Part shown: piece after piece, positions 56,035 through 64,000 of the stretch
Layout: every line of letters begins with the position of its first letter
Position numbering within the stretch: the stretch's first letter is position 1
Assembly (NCBI RefSeq): GCF_014654205.1
Contig: NZ_BNAW01000006.1
Location: 1-64,000 of the forward strand
Reading direction: 5' to 3'
DNA: 64,000 nucleotides
DNA from: Amycolatopsis bullii
GTDB lineage: Bacteria; Actinomycetota; Actinomycetes; Mycobacteriales; Pseudonocardiaceae
Position numbers and translations under genes: made by a program
Notes under the pieces: model-generated
The model's database searches: none
What the model was told of the DNA's origin: nothing
The model's input: the letters and a program-made list of their open reading frames with translations, nothing else

Positions 56035-57855
56035 ATGACGTACCTGCGTGCGATTGGCCGGGCGTTCGCGCTGGCCGCGTTTTCGTTGCTCAGCTGGGTG
56101 GACGTGCTGATCCAGCTGTTCACGTTCGCGCTGCTCTGCGGCGGGCTGGTGTTCTTCTTCGGACCGGCGGTCGTCTGGGCCCGCGGCCGGTCGGCGACCA
56201 TGCGGGCGTTGTCCGCGCGCTGGTGCGGTGTCGAGGTCGAAGTGCCGTACCGGCCGGAGCCGCCGGCGCCGGTTCGTGAACGCGACGGCTGGTACCGCGA
56301 CGGCAACCAGCTCTACAAGCGGGCGTTCTGGATCAGCTGGCAGCACCGGCTCACCTGGGCGATGGAGGATCCGGCGACGGCCCGCGAGTTCAGCTGGCAG
56401 CTGGTGAACCCGCTGTGCACGCTGCTGTTGCCGGTCGCCACCTTGCTCGGCGGTCCCGTGGTGCTGCGCGGCTACGGCCGGTGGACGCGCTGGTGGCTCG
56501 GGCCCCGCCCGCCTGCCGAGCCGCGCCGGAACTGGGTGCACCGGCACCTCGAGTCACTCGGCCACCAGTTCGGCATCCTCGCGCTTTCCCTGGTGCAGCT
56601 GATCTTCTCGGCGGTGCAGCTGGTCGTCATGGTCGGCGCCCCGATGCTGGCGGCCCGGGTCGTGCAGTGGAGCCGGTCGACCACGGACACGCTTCGCCGG
56701 GAGGCCGAGAACTGGACCGGAGTGCGGATCCCGCGTCCGTACCTGCCGCCGCCCGGATTGCCGGTGCCCCGCGCCGACGGGCTCTACCAGGTCGGCAGGC
56801 AGCTGTACGAGGAGCCGTTCTGGCCGCTCCAGCACGCCCGGATGCGGTGGATCCTGCGCGACCGGGCCACCTGGCGGGACATCGCGGGCGGTGCGCTGAG
56901 CTCCCTCGTGTCGCTCGGGTGCTCGCTGCCGGCGCTCGCGTTGTTCGGCTGGGCGATGACCGGCCTCTCGGTGCTCTGGTTCTGGCGGCCGTTCGCGTCC
57001 TCGCCGGCCGAGTGGTACCCACTGCCCGCGGTGTCGACGCACCTCGGCGCGCTCGCGCAGACGCCGGTGATCGTGCTGGCGCTGGTCATCGCCGTGGCGC
57101 CGGCGCCGTGGCTCGCCCGCCAGCAGGCCCGCTTCGCCCGCCTGTGGTTCGGGCCGACCGAGTCGACCCGGCTCGCCCAGCGCGTCGAACGGCTGAAGCA
57201 GACCCGGTCCGACGTCACCGTCACGCAGGCCGCCGAGCTGCGCCGGATCGAGCGTGACCTGCACGACGGCATCCAGTCGCGGCTGGTCGCCATGGGCATG
57301 AAGCTGGGCGCGGTCGAGGCGCTGGTGGACACCGACCCGGCGGCGGCCAAACGGCTCGCGGCGGAGCTGCGTGCGGCGTCGTCGGAAGCGCTCACCGAGC
57401 TGCGGGTACTGATCCGCGGCATCCACCCGCCGGTGCTTTCGGAACGCGGGCTGCTGGACGCCGTGCGGGCGGTGGCGCTGGACAGCCCGCTGAAGTCGGA
57501 GGTCAGGGGCTCGCTGCCGGGACGGGTCGGGGAACCCGTGGAGGCGTGCGTGTACTTCGCGGTGTCCGAACTGCTCGGCAACGCGGCCAAGCACGGCGCG
57601 AAACGCGTGTCGATCGAGGTGGGCTTCGCGGACGGCCTTCTGACGGTCGTGGTGACCGACGACGGCCCGGGTGGCGCGAACCCGGCCCGCGGCTCAGGAT
57701 TGCGCGGAATCGAGCGCCGGCTGGGAGGCTTCGACGGTAGGTTGACGCTGACCAGCCCGATCGGCGGCCCGACGAAGGCGACCCTGGAGATCCCGTGTCA
57801 GATCGACCAAGAACCCTCGTCGCCGAGGACCAATACCTCCTCCGAGACGGCCTGA
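56035..57855 (+). CDS. Sensor histidine kinase (NarL-type partner) with duplicated sensor module
   Basis: 606 residues. The first ~370 are a membrane sensor with two copies of one module (residues 63-116 and 227-280), each with the pattern DGxYxxGxQLYxxxFW and a following RxxWxxxDxATxR. A HisKA_3 domain follows, with H410 in IERDLHDGIQSRLVAMGMK. The HATPase has N-box ELLGNAAKHG and G-box DDGPGGA, GSGLRGIERRL. ATG 56035 follows GGGGGAGGAGG. The 3' end overlaps the response regulator by 61 bp. Confidence 0.9.
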   Translation: MTYLRAIGRAFALAAFSLLSWVDVLIQLFTFALLCGGLVFFFGPAVVWARGRSATMRALSARWCGVEVEVPYRPEPPAPVRERDGWYRDGNQLYKRAFWISWQHRLTWAMEDPATAREFSWQLVNPLCTLLLPVATLLGGPVVLRGYGRWTRWWLGPRPPAEPRRNWVHRHLESLGHQFGILALSLVQLIFSAVQLVVMVGAPMLAARVVQWSRSTTDTLRREAENWTGVRIPRPYLPPPGLPVPRADGLYQVGRQLYEEPFWPLQHARMRWILRDRATWRDIAGGALSSLVSLGCSLPALALFGWAMTGLSVLWFWRPFASSPAEWYPLPAVSTHLGALAQTPVIVLALVIAVAPAPWLARQQARFARLWFGPTESTRLAQRVERLKQTRSDVTVTQAAELRRIERDLHDGIQSRLVAMGMKLGAVEALVDTDPAAAKRLAAELRAASSEALTELRVLIRGIHPPVLSERGLLDAVRAVALDSPLKSEVRGSLPGRVGEPVEACVYFAVSELLGNAAKHGAKRVSIEVGFADGLLTVVVTDDGPGGANPARGSGLRGIERRLGGFDGRLTLTSPIGGPTKATLEIPCQIDQEPSSPRTNTSSETA

Positions 57856-58448
57856 CACACCTCCTGACCGCGCACGGCTTCGACGTCGTCGCGGCGGTTG
57901 CCACCGGCCCGGAACTCGTGGCCGCCCTGCGCGAACACCGACCCGAGGTGTCCATTGTGGACGTCAGAATGCCGCCGACGAACACCGACGAGGGCCTGCA
58001 GGCCGCCCTGGCCGCCCGCCGGGAAGTGCCCGGGCTGCCGATCCTCGTGCTGTCCCAGCACGTCGAGCAGCTGTACGCGCGTGAACTGCTGGCCGACGGC
58101 ACGGGCGCGATCGGCTACCTGCTGAAGGACCGCGTCTTCAACGCGGAGCAGTTCATCGACGCCGTCCGCCGGGTCGCGGCGGGCGGCACCGTGATGGACC
58201 CCGAGGTGATCGCGAAACTGGTGGCGGGCAACGCTTCCGACCCACTGGCGGCGCTGACCCCGCGCGAGCGCGAGGTCCTGTCGCTGATGGCGGAAGGCTG
58301 TTCCAACGCGGCGATCGCGTCCCGGCTGCACTTCAGCGAAGGAGCGGTCGGCAAGCACACGGCGAACATCTTCGCGAAGCTGGGCATTTCCGCTTCGGAC
58401 GACACCAATCGCCGGGTGCTGGCCGTGCTGGCGTACCTGGGTTCTTAG
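57795..58448 (+). CDS. LuxR/NarL-type response regulator
   Basis: 217 residues. The receiver domain has the acidic pair ED at 11-12, phospho-acceptor D56 in VDVRMP, the Ser/Thr in LSQHVEQL and Lys in YLLKDRV. The C-terminal LuxR HTH has LTPREREVLSLMAEGCSNAAIASRLHFSEGAVGKHTANIFAKLGI. It pairs with the kinase encoded in the 61-bp overlapping gene, and probably controls the divergent ABC exporter. GTG 57795. Confidence 0.92.
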   Translation: MSDRPRTLVAEDQYLLRDGLTHLLTAHGFDVVAAVATGPELVAALREHRPEVSIVDVRMPPTNTDEGLQAALAARREVPGLPILVLSQHVEQLYARELLADGTGAIGYLLKDRVFNAEQFIDAVRRVAAGGTVMDPEVIAKLVAGNASDPLAALTPREREVLSLMAEGCSNAAIASRLHFSEGAVGKHTANIFAKLGISASDDTNRRVLAVLAYLGS

Positions 58449-59800
58449 CCGCGTGAGATCCGGGTCAACTCCTCGCGCTCGACCACCTTGACCCGCTCGC
58501 GGCCCGCCGCCGAGCCCAGCGCCTTCTCGTGCGCGTCGAGCCGTCCCCAGCCGTCCCAGTTGGTGAACGGGATGCCGCGCGCCTCGAGGAAGTCGAGGAT
58601 GGCGTCCGGGGACGCGAACTTCGGGGCGGCCAACGTCGGAGCGTCCGCCAGCAGGCTCGCGATCGTCTCCGCCGCGTCGCCCTTCGTGTGGCCGATCAGG
58701 CCCACCGGGCCGCGCTTGATCCAGCCCGTCACGTACACGCCCGGCAGCTGGTTCTCGTCCAGGTCCAGCACGCGCCCGGCCTGGTTGGGCACCACGCCCG
58801 CCACGTGGTCGAACGGCAGCTCCGGCAGGTGCGACGACAGGTAGCCGACCGCGCGGTACACCGCCTGGACGTCCCAGTCGTGGAACTCGCCAGTGCCGCG
58901 GACGTTGCCGTCGCCGGTCAGCTCGGTCCGCTCGGTGCGCAGGCCCGTCACCTTGCCGTCCTCGCCGAGGACTTCGGCCGGCGAGTGGAAGAAGTGCAGG
59001 TGCAGCCGGCGCGGACGGGTGCCCGGCTCGCGGATGGCCCACTCCTGCAGCGTCTTCACCACCATGTCGATCTGCTTCGACGCGCGCAGGGCCGCGATGC
59101 TGCCGTCGTCGAACTCGATGTCCTCGGGGTACACGATGACCTCGACGTTCGGCGAGTGGTCCAGCTCGCGCAGCTCCAGCGGCGTGAACTTCGCCTGCGC
59201 CGGGCCGCGGCGGCCGAACACGTGCACGTCCGTCACCGGGCTCGCCTTGAGCCCCTGGTAGACGTTGTCCGGGATGTCGGTGGCCAGCAGCTCGTCGGCC
59301 GTCTTCGCCAGGACCCGCGCCACGTCCAGCGCGACGTTCCCGACGCCGAGGACCGCGACCGAAGACGCGGTCAGCGGCCAGGTGCGGGGCACGTCGGGGT
59401 GGCCGTCGTACCAGGACACGAAGTCGGCGGCGCCGTAGCTGCCGTCCAGGTCGATGCCCGGGATGTCGAGCGCGCGGTCGGCGGACGCCCCGGTGGAGAA
59501 GATCACCGCGTCGTAGAACTCGCGCAGCTCGTCGAGCTTGATGTCGGTGCCGTAGTCGATGTTGCCCAGCAGCCGGATGTTCGGCTTCGAGAGCACCTTC
59601 TCCAGCGCCGTCACGATGCCCTTGATGCGCGGGTGGTCGGGCGCGACGCCGTACCGGATCAGCCCGAACGGCGCGGGCATCCGCTCGAACAGGTCGATCG
59701 AGACGTCGGCGTCGGACTTGTCCAGGATGTCGGCGGCGTAGATCCCGGCGGGACCGGCACCGACCACGGCTACACGAAGAGAACGGCTCACTCGCTCCAC
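58445..59800 (-). CDS. fprA: Ferredoxin/adrenodoxin-NADP reductase, FprA type
   Basis: 451-residue FAD enzyme: FAD motif VAVVGAGPAGIYAADIL near the N terminus, NADP motif GVGNVALDVARVL, and C-terminal GWIKRGPVGLIGHTKGDAAETI. It moves electrons from NADPH to ferredoxin and onward to P450s or heme/iron enzymes; the P450 at 42949 is one possible client. GTG 59800 is the start; GTG 59788 (SRSLRVAVV) is an alternative. A DtxR/IdeR iron box lies 6 bp upstream of the start codon. The 3' end overlaps the response regulator by 4 bp. Confidence 0.92.
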   Translation of the reverse strand: MERVSRSLRVAVVGAGPAGIYAADILDKSDADVSIDLFERMPAPFGLIRYGVAPDHPRIKGIVTALEKVLSKPNIRLLGNIDYGTDIKLDELREFYDAVIFSTGASADRALDIPGIDLDGSYGAADFVSWYDGHPDVPRTWPLTASSVAVLGVGNVALDVARVLAKTADELLATDIPDNVYQGLKASPVTDVHVFGRRGPAQAKFTPLELRELDHSPNVEVIVYPEDIEFDDGSIAALRASKQIDMVVKTLQEWAIREPGTRPRRLHLHFFHSPAEVLGEDGKVTGLRTERTELTGDGNVRGTGEFHDWDVQAVYRAVGYLSSHLPELPFDHVAGVVPNQAGRVLDLDENQLPGVYVTGWIKRGPVGLIGHTKGDAAETIASLLADAPTLAAPKFASPDAILDFLEARGIPFTNWDGWGRLDAHEKALGSAAGRERVKVVEREELTRISRG

Positions 59801-59805
59801 GGTAA

Positions 59806-59825
59806 GTTAGGTCTACCTAACCTGA
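59806..59825. promoter_or_regulatory. IdeR/DtxR-type iron box upstream of fprA
   Basis: The perfect palindrome GTTAGGT-CT-ACCTAAC (59806-59821) keeps 14 of 19 positions of the DtxR/IdeR box TTAGGTTAGGCTAACCTAA. It sits just ahead of the fprA start on the minus strand and 52 bp upstream of trpG, predicting repression of fprA by iron-loaded IdeR/DmdR. Confidence 0.7.
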
Positions 59826-59876
59826 AATGTGATTTGGAGTACGGTCCACCAGGTGGGAGCCGGTAAGCTCGGCGCC

Positions 59877-60521
59877 ATGCGCGTTCTCGTCGTCGACAAC
59901 TACGACAGCTTCGTCTACAACCTGGTCCAGTACCTGGCCCAGCTCGGCGCCGACTGCACGGTCTGGCGCAACGACGTCGTGGACCTCGACCGCGTGCCCG
60001 AGTTCGACGCCGTGCTCGTCTCGCCGGGTCCGGGCACCCCCGAACGCGCCGGCCAGAGCATGGACGTCATCCGCAAGTGCGCCGAGACGCGCACGCCGAT
60101 GCTCGGCGTCTGCCTCGGCCACCAGGCGCTCGGCGTCGTCTACGGCGCCACCGTCGACCGCGCACCCGAGCTGCTCCACGGCAAGACGAGCCAGGTCCGG
60201 CACACCGGCGTGGGCATCCTCAAGGACCTGCCGGAGGAGTTCACGGCCACCCGGTACCACTCCCTGACCGTGCTGCCCGACACGATCTCCGACACCGTCT
60301 TCGAGATCACCGGCCGCACCGAGTCCGGCATCGTGATGGGCATGCGCCACCGCGAGCTGCCCCTGGAAGGCGTCCAGTTCCACCCGGAGTCCGTGCTCAC
60401 CGAGGGCGGCCACCGGATGCTCGCGAACTGGCTGGCCGCGGCGGGGCACCCCGTCGATCCGGTGCGGGTGAACGAGCTCGAGCGTGCGACCAAGGCGCTC
60501 CAGAAGGCCGCTGTTGCGTGA
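59877..60521 (+). CDS. trpG: Anthranilate/aminodeoxychorismate synthase glutaminase subunit (TrpG/PabA)
   Basis: A class I glutamine amidotransferase of 214 residues. The oxyanion motif SPGPGTPE, catalytic C79 in GVCLGHQAL and the HPES His-Glu pair complete the triad. It supplies ammonia for chorismate-derived anthranilate or aminodeoxychorismate. Its position near pknB is that of Rv0013. ATG 59877 (RVLVVDNYDSFVYN) is chosen. The stop overlaps the next gene as GTGA. Confidence 0.93.
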   Translation: MRVLVVDNYDSFVYNLVQYLAQLGADCTVWRNDVVDLDRVPEFDAVLVSPGPGTPERAGQSMDVIRKCAETRTPMLGVCLGHQALGVVYGATVDRAPELLHGKTSQVRHTGVGILKDLPEEFTATRYHSLTVLPDTISDTVFEITGRTESGIVMGMRHRELPLEGVQFHPESVLTEGGHRMLANWLAAAGHPVDPVRVNELERATKALQKAAVA

Positions 60522-61309
60522 TCCGGCTCGAGGGGGTCGGCAAGCGGTACGGGCGCGGTGACTTCGTCCTGCGCGACGTCGACCTGACCGTCGAGCCCGG
60601 GCACGTCGTCGGCATCCTCGGCAGCAACGGCTCCGGGAAGTCGACGCTGCTGCGGATCATGGCCGGCGTCTCGCACGCGACCACCGGGTCGCTCACCGGC
60701 ACCCCGCGGATCGGCTACCTGCCGGATCGCTTCCCGGCCGGCCAGCGCATGGGCGCCCGCGCCTACCTGCGGCACATGGCGCGCATCCGGGGCCTCACCG
60801 ACCTCTCGGTGATCGATCCGCTGCTCGAACGGCTCGCTCTCGTCGGCGGCCCGGCGGCTCCGCTGCGCACGCTGTCCAAGGGCAACGCCCAGAAGGTCGG
60901 GCTCGCGCAGGCCGTGATGGTCCGGCCCGACCTGCTGATCCTCGACGAGCCGTGGTCCGGCCTCGACGTCGGCACGCACACCATCCTCGGCGAGCTCGTG
61001 GCCGAGACGCGGGCGCGCGGGGCGAGCGTCGTGTTCACCGACCACCGGCCGCAAGTGGTGCACGACCACGCCGACGTCGTCCACCTGATGAACGACGGCA
61101 GGCTGACCGCCGAGAGCGCGGAGCCGACCACCCGGATCGTCCTGCGCGGCGGCGGCACCGGCTGGGCCGACGAGCCCGGCGTGCGGCACGCCGTCGCCGA
61201 AGGACCCCACGTGGTGCTGACGGTCGAGGTCGCCCGCGTCGACGCGGTCCTGCGGCGGGCGCTCGAAGACGGCTGGTCGGTGCGGGAGGTGGCGCCGTGC
61301 TCGCCCTGA
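60518..61309 (+). CDS. ABC transporter ATP-binding protein
   Basis: 263 residues: Walker A GILGSNGSGKSTLLR, signature-like LSKGNAQKVGLAQA, Walker B LLILDEPWSGLDVG, and a switch His in VVFTDHRPQVVHDHAD. The signature has Lys in place of Gly (SKGN). GTG 60518 overlaps trpG. A 213-residue membrane protein overlaps its 3' end by 13 bp, so the pair makes an exporter or membrane-remodelling transporter of unknown cargo. Confidence 0.87.
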   Translation: MIRLEGVGKRYGRGDFVLRDVDLTVEPGHVVGILGSNGSGKSTLLRIMAGVSHATTGSLTGTPRIGYLPDRFPAGQRMGARAYLRHMARIRGLTDLSVIDPLLERLALVGGPAAPLRTLSKGNAQKVGLAQAVMVRPDLLILDEPWSGLDVGTHTILGELVAETRARGASVVFTDHRPQVVHDHADVVHLMNDGRLTAESAEPTTRIVLRGGGTGWADEPGVRHAVAEGPHVVLTVEVARVDAVLRRALEDGWSVREVAPCSP

Positions 61310-61938
61310 CGCGGTACTACCTGGCGCTGCTCGGCCATTCGCAGCGGTACCTGCCGGCGTTGCTGGCCTACCTCGCCCTGTGCGTGATCCTCTACGCCGA
61401 CCCGCATTCGCCGCCGCTGCCGCTGTTCGGCGTCAGCGCCGGCGGGTTGCTCGTCGTCTCGTGCTGGCTGACGATCGCGCTGCTCGACATCGAAGACCCG
61501 GTGCAGCGCCTGGTGACCCTGAGCCACGCGCGCCAGTGGCGGCGGATGATCACCGGCGCGATCCTCACCGTGCTGGCCTGTTCGCTGGTCCTCACCGCGA
61601 TCACCGCGGTGTGGTCGGCGATCAAGTCGTTGAAGGTCCAGCCGTCCGCGCTCGGCATCGGGTTGCTCGCCCACCTCGCGTGCGCGCTGCTCGGGATCGC
61701 CATCGCGCTCCCGTGCTCGCGGCTGCTGGTCCACCGCATCGGCTGGACGGTGCTCGCCGCGGTGATCACGCTCGTCGTCGTCCTGCTGGCGAAGATCCCG
61801 CTGGTCCACCCTTTGCTGCACGCCCTGACCGACGACGAGCCGGTCGGTGGCCCGCTGGTGCTCGCGCTGGTGACGGCGGTGGCGATGCTGGCGGTCAGCT
61901 ACTTCGCCGTTTCGGAACTCGTGCGCCGCCGCTCCTGA
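61297..61938 (+). CDS. ABC transporter membrane component
   Basis: 213 residues with six predicted hydrophobic helices, for example YLPALLAYLALCVILYAD and WTVLAAVITLVVVLLAKIPL. A charged loop LSHARQWRRMITGA may contact the ATPase. There is no clear named family. Coupled to the ATPase gene by a 13-bp overlap; GTG 61297. Confidence 0.78.
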   Translation: MLALTRYYLALLGHSQRYLPALLAYLALCVILYADPHSPPLPLFGVSAGGLLVVSCWLTIALLDIEDPVQRLVTLSHARQWRRMITGAILTVLACSLVLTAITAVWSAIKSLKVQPSALGIGLLAHLACALLGIAIALPCSRLLVHRIGWTVLAAVITLVVVLLAKIPLVHPLLHALTDDEPVGGPLVLALVTAVAMLAVSYFAVSELVRRRS

Positions 61939-62038
61939 CGGCAAATTGCAGAATTCAATTCACGCACCGCTCTTCCAGCAGGACCACGCGGACGGCTAAG
62001 GTTCGGGGCCTCTCCGGTTCTGGGTGAAGGGAGATCGG

Positions 62039-62356
62039 GTGACGGCTGGGATCGTCGCGATCACCGTGCCGAACTCCGGCGGCGAGCTTCCGGAACTCGC
62101 CGCGTGGCTGCGCGGCGAAGACGAACTCCGCGGCCGCGTCCAGGTCTTCGACGCCGTCGTCGTCGGCGTTTCGAGCACCTCCGCCGACGTCTTCTGCCGC
62201 TCGCTCTTCGCGTGGCTGACGCGCTGCCGGGAAGCCCGTGTCTCGCTGAAGGTCAAACGCTCGGGGGCCGCCGAGGAACTCGAGCTCGATTTCGGTGCCG
62301 CGAGCGACGCCGATCAGGTTCTCGGTGCCGTGCAAGGGTTCCTCGACCAGTCCTGA
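62039..62356 (+). CDS. Small protein resembling effector-associated constant component EACC1
   Basis: 105 residues: IVAITVPNSGGELPELAAWLRGEDELRGRVQV, a hydrophobic middle (VVVGVSSTSADVFCRSLFAWL) and SLKVKRSGAAEELELDFG. The order (LxxWLRxxxELRGRV, a small hydrophobic middle, a beta-strand tail) recalls EACC1, the constant part of predicted conflict systems. No caspase, trypsin or other effector gene is adjacent. GTG 62039 follows AAGGGAG. The family call is tentative; plain hypothetical is the fallback. Confidence 0.55.
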   Translation: MTAGIVAITVPNSGGELPELAAWLRGEDELRGRVQVFDAVVVGVSSTSADVFCRSLFAWLTRCREARVSLKVKRSGAAEELELDFGAASDADQVLGAVQGFLDQS

Positions 62357-62360
62357 CCGA

Positions 62361-62400
62361 CGAAGAAGGCCCGCACGGTTCGCCGTGCGGGCCTTCTTCG
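62361..62400. terminator. Strong bidirectional terminator before pknB 3' end
   Basis: An 18-bp perfect stem CGAAGAAGGCCCGCACGG / CCGTGCGGGCCTTCTTCG with a TTCG tetraloop, between two convergent genes. Confidence 0.92.
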
Positions 62401-62409
62401 CGTTGCTTG

Positions 62410-64000
<1,591 letters not shown>

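Noticed and set aside
61938..62038. AT-rich AATTG...CAATT inverted repeat before the EACC1-like gene
   Set aside because: The arms are only five bases long; probably part of a promoter and too weak to call.

Overview
This is the chromosomal origin of replication region of a high-GC actinomycete. The gene order murJ, sigM, trxBA, cwlM, parBA, rsmG, jag, yidC, yidD, rnpA, rpmH, dnaA, oriC, dnaN, gnd, recF, dciA, gyrB, gyrA, tRNA-Ile, tRNA-Ala, ppiA, crgA, trpG, pknB is the conserved actinobacterial core. Strong GC bias, many GTG and some TTG starts, a short D-Ala-D-Ala ligase next to parBA, and a split MurJ/pseudokinase pair point to Pseudonocardiales, most likely Amycolatopsis or a close relative. 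The genus is inferred from gene order and protein features, not from a search.

Layout. 1-13.9 kb: cell-wall and redox genes (murJ cut by the left edge, a pseudokinase, sigM with its anti-sigma factor, trxBA behind a SigR/SigH-type promoter, cwlM, a GNAT, an aminotransferase, ddl) and parBA. 13.9-18.0 kb: parS sites, rsmG and the leftward rpmH-rnpA-yidD-yidC-jag operon. 18.5-30.4 kb: dnaA, oriC, dnaN, gnd, recF, dciA, gyrB, gyrA and a DUF3566 protein. 30.5-37.4 kb: an accessory block between tRNA-Ile and tRNA-Ala. It carries arsenic genes (an ArsM-GNAT fusion, two ArsR regulators, ArsI), an XRE regulator, an SDR, a VOC protein and an MpaB-like protein, and ends with a fourth parS-like site and a 55-codon DLW-39-type gene. 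37.5-46.9 kb: a second accessory block with a DrrAB-like ABC exporter, a 1032-residue SARP/AfsR-like regulator, a cytochrome P450, a secreted alpha/beta hydrolase and a PNPOx-like oxidase. 46.9-64 kb: a lipoprotein, ppiA, a rhomboid protease, a PH-domain protein, crgA, a class E sortase with a 51-residue membrane partner, a dual-specificity-type phosphatase, an LLM oxidoreductase, an ABC exporter divergent from a two-component system, an iron-box-controlled ferredoxin reductase, trpG, an ABC pair, a possible EACC1-like protein and pknB, cut by the right edge.

The most interesting signals are these. (1) Three 11-bp-phased direct repeats (GTGTCAG type) occur both at the SARP/P450 divergent promoter and at the ABC exporter promoter, which predicts a small SARP regulon. 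(2) The arsenic block pairs an ArsM-ArsN1-like fusion with ArsI, which suggests defence against methylated arsenicals and arsinothricin-type antibiotics. (3) A 37-bp perfect palindrome, extendable to 55 bp, lies inside the rnpA reading frame. (4) Perfect DnaA boxes occur at five places outside oriC, while oriC itself holds only near-consensus boxes.
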